Shown here piece after piece: positions 45,007 to 56,454 of a stretch of DNA of 64,000 nucleotides (the stretch's first letter is position 1; each line of letters begins with the position of its first letter). The notes under the pieces are model-generated. The model searched no databases. It worked only from the letters and a program-made list of their open reading frames with translations, and was not told where the DNA came from. The position numbers and the translations under genes were made by a program. This DNA is from Chaenocephalus aceratus (lineage: Eukaryota > Chordata > Actinopteri > Perciformes > Channichthyidae), in the NCBI GenBank assembly GCA_023974075.1, contig CM043791.1:5597829-5661828 (forward strand), read 5' to 3'.

Positions 45007-48003
45007 GTGTGTGTGTCTGCCCAAGGACAATTTAAGGTGAAACCTAATAGAGGTGTCATACATAATAACCTAATAAAAGTACATGTAACAACTACTACAG
45101 TGCAACAAAACAGGAAGATTAAATGTGATCTCTTAAACATAAGATCTCTAGCATCTAAAGCAATATTGGTAAATGATTTAATATCAGATTATAATATTGA
45201 TATATGCTGTCTCACTGAAACTTGGTTGAGACATGAAGAATATGTCAGCATCAATGAGGCCACTCCACCCAGCCATGTCAACACTCATATTGCTCGAGGC
45301 ACGGGCCGAGGAGGTGGAGTTGCAGCAATCTTTGACTCAAGTTTACTTATCAATACTAAACCAAAATGTAATTATACCTCTTTTGAAAGCCTCGTTTTTA
45401 GTCTTACGCATCCGACCTGGAAAACTTTGCAGCCAATCTTATTTGTTACAGTGTATCGTGCACCAGGTCCTTATTCAGAATTCTTATCAGAATTCTCTGA
45501 GTTTTATCAACTTTGGTTCTTAAAACAGACAAAGTAATTATCGTAGGTGACTTTAATATTCATGTTGACGATGATAAAAATAGCCTTACTGTTGCATTTA
45601 ACTCTATATTAGATTCTGTTGGTTTCTGTCAGAGTGTAAATAAACCAACCCACTGTTATAATCACACTCTCGACCTTGTTCTGACTTATGGTATTGAAAT
45701 TGAGCAACTATTAGTCGAAACCGCATAATCCTGCTTTATCCGACCATTTCTTAGTAACTTTGAAGTACTGTTACTAGACTACAAAGCATTAGTCAAAAGC
45801 TTTTGCAGCAGAAACCTATCTGTTAGTGCTATAGCCACATTTAAGGAAGAGATTCCACCAATACTTAACTCGATAGCATGTCTGCATGTAGGGGAGGAAA
45901 CTTATACAAAATGTACACCACCCCAAATTGATCATGTTGTTGATAGTGCTATAGATGCGCTGCGAATAAAATTACACTCTGTTGCTCCTTTGAAAAAGAA
46001 GAAAATAAAACAACATAGATTAGCTCCATGGCATAATGCCGAAACCCGCAAAATAAAGCAAAAGTCTAGACAACTTGAAAGGATATGGCGTTCCACTAAA
46101 CTTGAAGAATCTCGTTTAATTTGGCATATTACTCTCAATGAATATAAGAAAGCACTGCGTAAAGCGAGAGCAGCCTACTACTCTTCATTAATAGATGAGA
46201 ATAAGAATAATGCAAGATTTCTTTTCAGCACTGTAGCCAGGCTGACAGAGAGCCACAGCTCGATTGAGCCTTCTATTCCCATAGCACTCAGTAGCAATGA
46301 TTTTATGTGCTTTTTTAACGATAAAATTGTTACTCTTAGAAACAAAATTAATGACCTCTTGCCTTCGACCAGTATAGTGTTATCAACAGCTCCCGGAATC
46401 GTAAGTTCTAATATTACACTAGATAGTAAACTAGAATGCTTTTCAGCCATTAACCTTGAACAATTACATTCAATGATTCTCTCTTCCAAACCATCAACGT
46501 GCATGTTAGACCCAATTCCAACTAAGCTGTTGAAGGAAGTTTTTCCATTAATTAGCACTTCTTTATTAAATATTATGAATATGTCTTTATTATCAGGCTA
46601 TGTTCCACAATCATTCAAAGTAGCAGTGATAAAACCGCTTTTTAAAAAGCACAACCTCGATCCAGAGGTTTTAGCCAACTATAGACCTATTTCTAATCTT
46701 CCGTCCTCTCAAAAATTCTTGAGAAAGCGGTCGCAAAACAGTTGTGTGATTACTTAAAAAACAATGATTTATTTGAAGATTTTCAGTCTGGCTTTAGAAC
46801 ACATCATAGCACAGAGACAGCTCTGGTTAAAGTCACAAATGATATTCTAATAGCCTCAGACAAGGGACTTGTCTCTATTCTTGTTTTGCTCGATCTCAGT
46901 GCTGCATTTGATACTATCGACCATGACATCCTATTGCAAAGACTAGAGCACTTAGTTGGCATACAGGGAACTGCTTTAGGCTGGTTTAGGTCCTATCTAT
47001 CTGAACGCTCTCAGTTTGTACGTGTTAACGATGAATCTTCCACGCAAACCAAAGTTAGCCATGGAGTGCCACAGGGCTCAGTGCTCGGACCTATTTTGTT
47101 CACATTATATATGCTTCCGTTAGGCAATATTATAAGGAATCATTCTGTAAACTTTCATTGTTATGCGGATGATACTCAACTATATTTATCAATCAAGCCT
47201 GATGAAATTAATCATCTAAATAAAATTCAAGACTGCCTTAAGGACTTAAAAACGTGGATGACCTTAAACTTTTTGATGTTAAACACGACCAAAACTGAAG
47301 TTATTGTACTTGGCCCGAAGAATCTACGAAACAAATTATCTAAAGATATACTAACTATGGATGGCATTAATTTGGCCTCCAGTGAGACTGTAAGGAATCT
47401 TGGTGTTATATTTGATCAGGATTTATCCTTTAACGCCCACATAAAATCAATTTCAAGGACCGCCTACTTCCATCTACGTAACATTGCAAAAATCAGGCAT
47501 ATCTTGGCTCAAAACGATGCAGAGAAACTAGTCCATGCATTTGTTACTTCTAGGCTGGATTATTGTAACTCTTTATTATCAGGGAGTACCAAGAAGTCAA
47601 TCAAGTCGCTTCAGCTGATTCAAAATGCTGCGGCTCGTGTACTAACCAGAGTTAGGAAAAGGGACCACATTACTCCTGTTCTGGCTGCCTTACACTGGCT
47701 CCCTATAGAACACAGGATAGAATTTTAAATTCTTCTTCTCGCCTACAAAGCCCTTAATGGGCAGGCGCCATCTTACCTTAAAGAACTCATTATACCCTAC
47801 TGTCCTACTAGGGCATTGCGTTCCAAGAATGCAGGGTTGTTGGTTGTTCCTAGAATCTCTAAAGTACAATGGGAGCCAGAGCCTTTTCTTATCAAGCTCC
47901 ACATTTGTGGAATCAGCTTCCAGTTTGTGTTCGGGCGGCAGACACCATATCCGTTTTTAAGAGTGCGCTTAAGACCTTCCTTTTTGATAAAGCTTATAGT
48001 TAG
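45007..48003 (+). pseudogene. LINE ORF2: AP-like endonuclease and reverse transcriptase, frameshifted
   Basis: Role: nicks target DNA (EEP endonuclease) and copies the RNA (RT). Seen in order: endonuclease motifs NIRSL, LTETWL (catalytic Glu) and YRAPG in the first frame (to 45537); GDFN (45546-45557) and TLDLVLT in the second (to 45728); SDHFLVT after another shift at about 45728. A linker frame follows from about 45760 to 46757, with NYRPISNL at its end. The RT frame 46742-47728 has [26 protein letters not shown] and YADD (47162-47173). The C-terminal pieces AYKALNGQAPSYL and VFKSALKTFLFDKAY close at the stop 48001-48003. About six one-base shifts (near 45530, 45728, 45758, 46705, 47725, 47880) break it. 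When the frames are followed there is essentially no in-frame stop, so decay is recent or the shifts are assembly errors. The true start codon is uncertain: the listed first codon is GTG. Confidence 0.93.
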
Positions 48004-48606
48004 GGCTGATTAGATTCAGCCCCTAGTTTTTGCTGATATAGGCTTAGTTTGTCGGGGGACATCTTACTTCTTCCTTCTCTCTGTCTATACCCGTGTACTC
48101 TCATGTTCCGATTAACCCAGCTTCCCCAAATGTCCTTCTTTTTGGTGTCTATATACGCTGGGATCCGGAGTCATGGATGATCCTGCGGTCCTGTGTCCTG
48201 GATCGCGAGCCCTGGATCGCGAGTCGTGGCTGTGGTCCTGGATCATCGGTCCTGGATGGATATCCTCGTGGATTCATCTTCCTATTATACACACATGCAT
48301 TTCCAAACATATGGACTACCTATGTTGCAAATGTATTATCTTTTCAATTTACACACGGCATCTATTGCACGTCTGTCCGTCCTGGGAGAGGGATCCCTCC
48401 TCTGTTGCTCTCCCTGAGGTTTCTCCCATTTTTCCCTTTAAACTGGGTTTTCTTTGGAAGTTTTTCCTTGTACGATGTGAGGGTCTAAGGACAGAGGGTG
48501 TCGTATTGTCATACTGATATTCTGTACACACTGTGAAGACCACTGAGACAAATGTAACATTTGTGATATTGGGCTATATAAATAAACATTGATTGATTGA
48601 TTGATA

Positions 48607-48767
48607 TAAGCAGCAAATCTGGATCAGCTCCGTTGTACCCCCGTTTTTAGAGATGTGAGTACGGAGGAAACACTTTGTGAGTTCCCTGACACACCGGGGA
48701 CACATATTTATATATAAAAGACATCACATCAAGAAGTGCATGATTTTGCATGATCGGTACCCTTTAA
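48607..48767 (+). repeat. TTAA-ended MITE fragment (second copy)
   Basis: Matches 2345-2527 (AATCTGGATC, GAGTTCCCTG, CACCGGGGACACATAT, TATAAAAGACAT) and ends ACCCTTTAAGG. It begins immediately after the LINE (ATTG)n tail, so the LINE probably inserted into it. Confidence 0.75.
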
Positions 48768-48795
48768 GGATAGGTTACATTCAAGGCTATGATAA

Positions 48796-48990
48796 ATCAG
48801 CATTGGTGTATGGGCTCAAAACAGTCTCATAATACACACATGCACACAGAAGGATTCACACTTGTATTTCAGGATCCACAAATGTGTTCCGTTTCATATA
48901 CATGTAAATAAAATCCAAATACAGAAACAAGTTTTACATAATGTATTTTTGATCCACACATATTTGTTTTCCGTTTAAAACCACTGAACC
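48796..48990 (+). repeat. Dispersed repeat X, copy 1
   Basis: Shared in inverted orientation with 53580-53664 plus 54887-55045: CAGTCTCATAATACACA, GCACACAGAAGGATTCACAC, CGTTTCATATACATGTAAAT, GATCCACACATATTTGTTTTCC. Confidence 0.85.
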
Positions 48991-48994
48991 TTTT

Positions 48995-49140
48995 TTATAT
49001 GTGTATTGCTGTATGGTGAATACAGCTGCTTTATTTATGTCTGTATGAAGTTGTTGTGAGTGTGGAGGGAGCAGCTACAGGTTAGCTTAGCCTGATCGAC
49101 CAGTAGGGCACTGGTCGATCAGGCTAAGCTAACCTGCTAC
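48995..49140. repeat. Fragment of the palindromic family ending in a perfect hairpin
   Basis: 48995-49104 matches 3148-3240 (GTGAATACAG...TTTATTTATGTCTGTATGA, GAGCAGCTACAGGTTAG). The terminal 27 bp (49078-49104) are repeated exactly in reverse complement at 49110-49136 around the loop AGGGC. Confidence 0.92.
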
Positions 49141-49799
49141 TAGGAAGACCCTGGATATCTGTGAGTTATCTGGCTTAACTAACCCTAACAAGCGAGATCT
49201 CGCTACGACGCTGGTTATCAACCCAGGGTTTCTCTGTCCGGCCGAGAGCGTGTTCACGTGAAAGGGGCGGGGTTAACAACATTTGACCAATCACAAACAG
49301 GGACTAGTATACTGACAGCGCAGCGTCATACTTCATGAATGAAAATAAAACTATAATGTTAGACACATATGAAGAAGTTAAACTTTAAACATCCATGACT
49401 TAAATACTTTATCCAAGATACAAGCAACATAGTTGCACCTGCAAGGTGAATACATAACAGCTGGTAAAACAAATTACAGAGTGTTTGAATTTGTACATTA
49501 ACAGTTTTATTATATCACTGCCCCATCTAAGACACGAGGGGATCTGATTTTAGTTACATTTGACTCAAGTGTTTTGTCAACTTAATGTGTTGTTTAAAAT
49601 AACACTTCTGCATACAGTATTGGCGCATTTCCACTACAGCCGTGCCCGGACAGTTTTTGGTTGCGTTTCCACTAGGCGTAGTTCCGGCTAGCGGGTACTT
49701 TTTCACAGTTTTCTGGCTCTCCAAAATCGAGGTTCTTTCCGGGCCAACAACCGGGCTGAGTATGCTAAACTAGTGAGAGAATCGCTGGCAACTACAACA
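49141..49799. other. No supported gene; repeat-like
   Basis: Contains CCCTGGATATCTGTGAGTTATC and GGTTATCAACCCAGGG segments of the sort found at DNA-transposon ends, plus CACGTGAAAGGGGCGGGG. There is no second copy and no reading frame. Confidence 0.35.
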
Positions 49800-49907
49800 A
49801 ATTGAACATATTTTACCGTGATTTAATTGTAATACACGTTTCAAAATGATGCCGAAGTAACAACATACTGATACCGGTTAGTAAAACCATGAATTAATGC
49901 TTTGACA
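49800..49907 (+). repeat. Fragment of the palindromic-element family
   Basis: Matches 3525-3625 (ACCGTGATTTAATTGTAATA, CACGTTTCAAA, GCCGAAGTAAC, AACCATGAATTAA, GCTTTGACAAGTC). It stops abruptly where the coding-type minisatellite begins. Confidence 0.9.
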
Positions 49908-51552
49908 AGTCCATGGTGGGGGTCTCGGGCAGACAGCCCGGGGCAAGACAGAGTCCATGGAGGGGGTTTCGGGCGGACGGCCCGGGGGCAAGACAGAGTC
50001 CATGGAGGTGGTCTCGGGCGGACGGCCCGGGGGCAAGGCAGAGTTTGAGGAGGGGGTCTCGGGCGGACGGCCCGGGGGCAAGGCAGAGTTTGAGGAGGAG
50101 GTCTCAGGTGGAGACGGGACCCTGGACGGAACATGGGATGGCGTCAGTGGGACCCCCGACGGAGCAAGGGCTGGTGTTGGCAGGACCCTCGGCGTAGCAC
50201 GTGTAGGCGGGACCCCCAACAGGACAGGATCTGGTGTTGGCAGGAAATCCGGCGGAGCAGGTGTCGGCAGAAACCCCAACAGGACAGGATCAGGTGTTGG
50301 CGGGAAATCCGGTGGAACCCCAAACGAAACAGGACATGGAGTTGGCAGGACCCACAGCGGAACCCCCAACGACACTGGACGTGGAGTTGGCAGGACCCTC
50401 AGCGGAACCCCCAATGACACAGGTCATGGAGTTGGCAGGACCCCCAACAAAAACAGGTGTCGGCTGGACCCCCAACGGCACAGGACAAAGGGTTGGCAGG
50501 ACCCCCGGCAGAAGAGTAGTCGGCGGGGCCTCCAACGGCACAGGACATAGGGTTGGCAGGACCACCGGCAGAACAGTAGTCGGCAGGGCCTCCAACGGCA
50601 CAGGACATAGGGTTGGCAGGACCCCCGGCAGAAGAGTAGTCGGCGGGACCCCCAACGGAACAGGACATAGAGTTGGCAGGACCCCCAGCGGAACCTCCAA
50701 TGGCACTTGAGTAGGGACTTGAGTAGGGACTAGAGTCGAGAGGGAACTCGAGAGGGAACCTGAGAGGGAACTCGAGAGGTGACTTGAGAGGAGACTCGAG
50801 AGGTGACCCGAAAGGAGACTCAAGAGGGAACTTGAGAGGGGACTGGAGGGGTGACTTGAGAGGGGACTGGAGAGGGAACTCGAGAGGTGACTTGAAAGGA
50901 GGCTTGAGAGGGAACTCGAGAGGTGACTTGAGAGGGGACTCCAGAGGGGACGTGAAAGGGAACTCGAGAGGTGACTCGAAAGGAGACTTGAGAGGGAACT
51001 CGAGAGGTGACTTGAGAGGGGACTCGAGAGGGAACTTGAGCGGGACTCGAGAGGGAACTTGAGAGGTGGCTTGAGAGGGGACTCGAGAAGAGACACGAGA
51101 GGGGACCTGAGAGGGAACACGAGAGGAGACTTGAGTCGGCCGGTACGCCGACAGGACACGGGAGCTGGCGTTGGCCGGAGAGCCAGTACTGGAGCCAAAA
51201 CCATGGCTGCTGGGGCCGGTTCTGGAGCCGGAACCATGGTTGTTGGGCACGGAGCAGAAGCCTGGACCCTGGCGGTGTAAGCCAGGTAATGGAGCACGGA
51301 AGCATGGCTGTGTGGGCCGGTACTGGTGCACGGATCCATAGCTTTGTGGTCCGGTTCTGGAGCTGGAACCATGTCTGTATTGGCCGATTCTGGAGCCGGA
51401 AACATGGCTGTGTGGGCCGGCACTGGAACCGGAACCACTGGAGCACGGGCTGGAATCTTGGTCTTGCGTCTCCTAGAGATTCTTTGGAGGATCCGTGGGC
51501 CTCCCAAGGCCTGGTCATACCCCAGGAAAGGGTTTAAAGTTGGTCGGTTCAT
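49878..51552 (-). pseudogene. Repetitive Pro/Ser-rich reading frame downstream of an LTR-like sequence (unrecognised)
   Basis: I do not recognise this protein. Seen: the ATG at 51552 (minus) opens MNRPTLNPFLGYDQALGG, then a basic patch (ISRRRKTKIPARAP, about residues 30-45). Four repeat zones follow. About 51180-51440 has a 33-nt/11-residue unit (PAPEPAxxAMV style). About 50720-51130 has a 12-nt unit (CTCGAGAGGKRA on the plus strand) giving SPLSSHLSS. About 50130-50700 has a 60-nt unit giving LPTLCPVPLG...TT. 49915-50105 has a 45-nt unit giving ALPPGRPPETPSSNS. The first frame stops at 50287-50289. The theme continues (LPTPRPVSLGVPLWV) in a second frame from 50420 to 49878, so one frameshift near 50430 separates two halves of about 420 and 135-180 residues. 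All units are multiples of three, so other frames on both strands are also open. Coding status is therefore unproven. No catalytic motif, signal peptide or membrane segment is evident. Confidence 0.4.
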
Positions 51553-51980
51553 TCTTTTACAGTTTGGGAAAGGCAGGACCCAAAAGCAGACTACAAAAAA
51601 AAGGTAAGTTGGTCTAGAAAACAAAAACGAGCTTTATTGTAAAAGCTGATGGCAAAAACATGGCAAAAACACAAAGGAAGCACAAGGAAGATATAATACA
51701 AAAAGCTGACAATGACTGACATGGAGAGTGACGGGGAAAACAAACAATGAACCGACAATGAACACAGGAAGAGACAAGACTAAATACAGGGAGGGGTAAT
51801 CACGAGAGGAGAAACAGCCGGGCAGGGAAGGAGAAACACAAGGGCAACAGGTGAACACAATCAGACAATTAGACACACCAGGGAAACTAACGACAGGGAG
51901 GAAAACACAGGGAGAAGGACCATACAAGAAACAAGGAGGAAAACATGACTGGGAGAACAGAAAAGGAAAATAACCCCACA
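51553..51980 (-). mobile_element. LTR-like sequence, minus strand
   Basis: Minus-strand reading: begins TGTGGGGTTATTTTCC at 51980, has a TATTTAGTC TATA-like site near 51785, AATAAAGC (poly(A) signal) near 51640, then a U5-like GTCTGCTTTTGGGTCCTGCC and CCCAAACTGTAAAAG just before the ATG of the repetitive frame. The organisation (promoter, poly(A) signal, U5, then ORF) is that of a 5' LTR. A matching second LTR and a TSD were not found. Confidence 0.5.
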
Positions 51981-51984
51981 ACTA

Positions 51985-52720
51985 GACTGTAGCGTGGCGT
52001 GGGGAAAAAAATTAGGGGAAGCCAATAATACGTCCTTTCTTTTGGGTCGGGGGTGTGGTGGTCAATGTAATAAAGTAACCAGATGAGTGATTACAGCACC
52101 CGGTATCATTTTACACACATTTGTATCATACATATGCAGGACCTACACACGCCTGTTATCTAACCGACAGGTCCGCACGCACTCTCCAGCTGAAACTCTA
52201 ATAAGCATTCATTCACAAACTAAATCAGGAGACCTTTAACGTTTTACGTCCGATTTGCTCCTTTTTTCCTCGCTGTACACAGCTCCAGTTTAGGCATTGG
52301 CCTGTCATCAGATTGTATTTGTTGTTGTTGTTGTTGCTGCTGTAGCGGAAGTTTAGTACAATTATTTTTGATTAAATACTCCAAATCTCCACCCTCCATA
52401 ATTGTACTTGCTTCAGTTGCTTGCTACTTTCTAACGGCGGTGAGAGTGGTGCAGTGACGCTATCTATCTTCTATCGATTAGATTTATTATTCGAAAATTA
52501 TAAAAGTAGGGTAGACATGTGGAAATTATCCGACTGAACAAAACGTGCATTTATCTAACAGGTCGGTTTTCCACTGACCTTATTTCGAGCTATTTTCCAA
52601 AATCCTATGGAGAAATCCCATTGCTTTTTTGTCGAGGGAAACATGAGGGAAACCGAGCGCAGCTTACTTCCGGGTTTTAGGACGCGTCACTGCAACACTA
52701 AGTTGATTCGATTTGATTGA
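51985..52720. other. No supported gene
   Basis: Non-coding, with a short GTT trinucleotide run at 52319-52336. TCCTATGGAGAAATCCCATTGCTTTTTTGTCGAG (52595-52628) weakly resembles 26410-26445, so an unclassified dispersed repeat is possible. Confidence 0.4.
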
Positions 52721-52726
52721 TTGAGA

Positions 52727-52762
52727 GGCAAGGGAAGCCAGCCGCCTCTGGCTTCCCTTGGC
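52727..52762. repeat. Short hairpin (12-bp stem)
   Basis: CAAGGGAAGCCA (52729-52740), loop GCCGCCTC, then TGGCTTCCCTTG (52749-52760). Another AAGGGAAGCCA follows at about 52843. Probably part of an unclassified dispersed repeat. Confidence 0.8.
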
Positions 52763-52764
52763 AT

Positions 52765-53579
52765 GGCCCTGACCAATCACAGGTTGGCAGGGGCATGACG
52801 TGAGCCTTGTCTGATTGGTCAATCCCTCCATTTTTTTTCACCAAGGGAAGCCAATTTCGGCTAGCCTCCTCTCACAACAGAGAGTGCAATCTACTATTTC
52901 ACCATAACATCTACAGGGGCGCTGTTTCACTCTTTGTAAAATACTCAATGAGAATGGGGGAGAGATGGACCGGCAGCAACACACAACAAAGAATTTCCGA
53001 AACTAACAAAGTGTACAGTACAGCGCCACTTTCCGAACAGGAAATGCACGCAAATACAATATGTTATATTATAATTATTATTATTATGAAAAAAATATAT
53101 ATAAATAAAGACATCTTGTATTTTAGTTACACCCGCTATATTGACACCGTCCACATAGCTATAGTGAAATAACATAATAGAAAACATCAAGCCTCTTTGA
53201 TTTAATAATTTGAGCTGAAACCTCTCTGCCATCTCATATAACACACACTTCCTTATTTATCTTTGAATAATAATAACGTAAAAATAAAGACGACTATACT
53301 ACGGTCCTGAGATTAGCGCCTGCAGGCAGGCTCCATGGACCTGTCAGCGCAAAATGCGTATATGAAGTGCTACGTCAAGAACGCAAGAAATCATTCCCTC
53401 GTGGGGGCGCGCTCATGTGATTGGCTTAGAATGGAGGAGACATCTGATTGGCTATAGATAGAAAAAATTACAAGTACGAATCGGGTTACCATCAGGGGAG
53501 TCTCAAAAAACCCACACACGAATGCACAGCGATCCGTGCACAGAAAGCGGTTTGTGTTTGCAGGTTCAGGGGATTTCAA
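52765..53579. other. No supported gene
   Basis: Non-coding. CCAATCACAGG/CTGATTGGTC promoter-like motifs are present but with no gene beside them. Confidence 0.4.
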
Positions 53580-55045
53580 CGGAAAACAAATATGTGAGGA
53601 TCAAAAATACATATGTAAAACTTTTTTCTTTATTTTGATTTTATTTACATGTATATGAAACGGTCCAGGCCGGACTGGGACAATAAGTCAGGCCGGGAAT
53701 TATACACCCAGCCAGGCCACTACCAGTTTTTTGTGCCATTTTGCTGGATTTATTTGTCAATATTTACAGCGTTGCTGCCCATAGTGATAGCCCTCTAGTT
53801 TAAATCCACTACCCAATAATAAACATATGGAGATGGGTTACTATTTAAAAAAATGTGCAAATCTATTTAGGAACCTGTGTGAACATATTTTAAGTGGGGG
53901 TGGACCTCAAATCCTATAGGGGGTTCCGGGGGCATGCTCCCCCGTTAAGATTTTTTTTTAAATGTTGCACTTAAATGCATCAATCAATTTTGAGGGGAAA
54001 ATAAAGAGACTACACCCATATGAAACAGTACTGTAGGATACATTTAAATAAACATAAAATCATAAAAAACATGGCCGTAACCAATAACATACCATATCCA
54101 ATATGAAAAACTTGTTTATTTATTTGTTTTTGGTTCATTTATAGTTGTGAGCGTGTCTGTGCTCCTGAACCAGCCTCTTCTGTCTCCCTCCTCTCCCTCC
54201 TCTCCCCCTGCTCTTCTTTGAGGCAGCAGCAAAGACTAGTTTTAGCTCTCAACAAGTTTTTAAAGTTTATCTTACATTTTTTCACCTAGTTAACGTTTTT
54301 TTTTTAATTATTATTCATGCATATATTTTACTAATCACTACCCTCTCAAATGGAAATATGTGTTTACATAAATGGTGATCAAACCGTTTGAGACCCACTG
54401 AGATAACTTAGACTAAGTGAACTATCTAAACACTCAGAGTCCTTTATCTCACCTGAGCTGTAGTTATCAGTCTCTCAGTCTGACAGGAGAGGACTCTCCT
54501 CCACCTTGTTGTTGAAAAAGCTCCTTATATCCGTTAGCGCAGCTAGCTAGCACCAGATGCTAACAGCAACAATACACGTAACCGGTGCACACGCTTTATC
54601 TCACTCGCTCGTGCTACACATACACCAACACACACCCTCCCGAGCTTGAATGACACACAGAGACCAATCAAGGGCATTAGTGTGATCTGTATGAAAGTGG
54701 CCATGTCGGCAGGCCACATCATGTAAACAGCCAGTCACCCTCTGTGAGGCAGAGTCAGACCCACATTTGCGCAGCGTTGCGTTCACAATACATACATAAA
54801 AAAAAAAATCCTCAGGCCAGCAGGCCACTTAGCAGGCCAGGCCATCGGGAAACTTCCCGGTCCTCCCGATGGCCAGTCCGGGCCTGGAAACGGAACACAT
54901 TTGTGTGTGCAGTGAAAAACACAAGTGTGGATCCTGAAATACAAGTGTGAATCCTTTTGCGGATCATGAAATACAAGTGTGAATCCTTCTGTGTGCATGT
55001 GTATTATGAGACTGTTCTGAGCCGATATTGGTGGCATAGGAAACA
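53580..55045 (-). repeat. Dispersed repeat X, copy 2 (split by a hAT element)
   Basis: 53580-53664 and 54887-55045 together reconstruct the order seen in copy 1 (48796-48990), in inverted orientation. The break falls inside GTATATGAAACGG, where copy 1 is continuous. AAATACAAGTGTGAATCC is locally duplicated in this copy (54905-54990). Confidence 0.88.
53657..54894. mobile_element. Non-autonomous hAT element inside repeat X
   Basis: Ends CAGGCCGGACTGG (53666) and CCAGTCCGGGCCTG (to 54886) are inverted repeats. Flanks are GAAACGGT (53657-53664) and GAAACGGA (54887-54894), an 8-bp TSD with one mismatch and one extra C at the left junction. The interior shares GGGCATGCTCCCCC and CTAGCTAGCACCAGATGCTAAC with 12649-13660, so both are the same family. 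No transposase; the short frames inside are not genes. Confidence 0.88.
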
Positions 55046-55049
55046 GGAA

Positions 55050-56454
55050 CCTGAGACAAATTCTGAAGTTTGATGAAATGATTCATTCACTAAATGATCT
55101 TAATTTGCTCACCTCCTTTCTAGTTTCTAACAGACTAATAGCTTATACAGTTGCAAGAGGGTCAACAATGTAGCTTGGTGCATTTGTTGGACCTATTGAT
55201 GATGATGTTGTTCTCCTAGACATTGCTTTTGTGTCTTCAAGAAATAAAGGTGAAAGTGTTGTTGTTTGTCAAACTGACAGCAGAGGCAAGCTGGTTACTG
55301 ATAGATTAATAAGTGTTGGCATAGTGATTGCATTAAGGGACATCCCTTGAAGATTCAACATTTGTTTTTTAGATATTACTACAAAACCAGGGATAAAAGG
55401 TAGGAGAGGGAAATGCTATTGGGACTATGGACATTAATGCCAAGTTTCATATTGATCTGTACAGTAGGTCCATACAATATTCTAGGTCTATGTGTTGGAC
55501 AGACCACCAGACTCACATCTCATCCTTAGTCCCTGCTGCTGGCAAATAAAACAGAGCTGGAGCTGTTGGATGTTCCCGTCCATACACTGCAGCGGTCAGT
55601 GAGCTCCAGGGCCTATTACTCCTCAGTATGATGAGCAGACAGGGGAAGGGAGCTGAGACTGGGGATGTGCAGATGGATAAAGGTTAGATATCTTCCTTCT
55701 GGGAGCACAGAACAGCAGGAGTGAAGGATTACATCCCTCTGTCTCCCCTTCCTCTCCCCCAGCTGAGACGTAGCTCAGATCATTTGACCTCCCAGCGTGG
55801 GCCAGCAGCAGCAGCTAATTAGCAGCCTGCCTGTCTCTGTCTGAACCATGAAACCAGTCATATATTGAAACAAAATGAGTCTGGAGTGATAAAACACAAG
55901 TCTGATCCTACTAATAAACACTTAGAAATCCAAGTGTAAATAATCCCTAGTTGCAGCTTTGCAGTGGAATTCACTGTTCTGGTAACTTCACTTGTCTAAA
56001 CCTGGACTTGAGAACAACACATTTCAACAGAGCGCCTGTGTTACCAGTTATGATATATAGAAATAAGGCTATAAGAGGCAGGGAGGGTCTAACAGAAGAT
56101 GCCATCAAGTTGCATTATGTGAAGAAAAAATATGTGTTGTGAAAAATGATGGTTCTTCATGTTATACGAAATAACTGGACTGCCTCTTTAAGAAGGTTTA
56201 ATGACAATGACAACTATTTCTTTGCATGTCCTTGGAACAAATACAAGCTACTTTGTTCAATACGTTCTATCTCTTCTTGTCCCAGAAACAGTGTGGGTAA
56301 TGGTTCACCCCCTGACTTTCAGCATTCAAAGTCCAACGTTCTATCTTGGATAGTTACGTTAAAGACACTGAGGATGTCCTCTCTATTTGTCTGGAATTGC
56401 TGTTTCTTTACTGGAGTTGTATACTACAATAAAACTAAAACAAACTAAAACAAA
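55050..56454. other. No supported gene
   Basis: 55640-55860 is GC-balanced with CAGCAGCAGCAGCTAATTAGC, possibly conserved non-coding DNA. The rest is unremarkable. Confidence 0.35.

Larger units (their letters stand above)
43750..48604 (+). mobile_element. Near full-length L2-clade LINE (esterase ORF1, EEP-RT ORF2)
   Basis: Layout: about 285 bp of GC-richer 5' UTR, ORF1 (44035-44892), a 100-bp spacer, ORF2 pieces (45007-48003) and a 3' UTR of about 600 bp ending GGGCTATATAAATAAAC plus (ATTG)n. A truncated sibling (24770-25022) confirms the 3' end. The 5' boundary is approximate because no second long copy exists here. ORF1 is open throughout, while ORF2 is cut into six frames by single-base shifts. 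As usual for L2, no target duplication is evident. The element ends directly against a TTAA-type MITE fragment. Confidence 0.93.

Noticed and set aside
49957..50710. Plus-strand Gly/Arg-rich frames (197 and 158 codons) opposite the Pro-rich frame
   Set aside because: They arise from the same multiple-of-three repeats. They have no ATG-proximal unique sequence and no LTR-like promoter on that strand.
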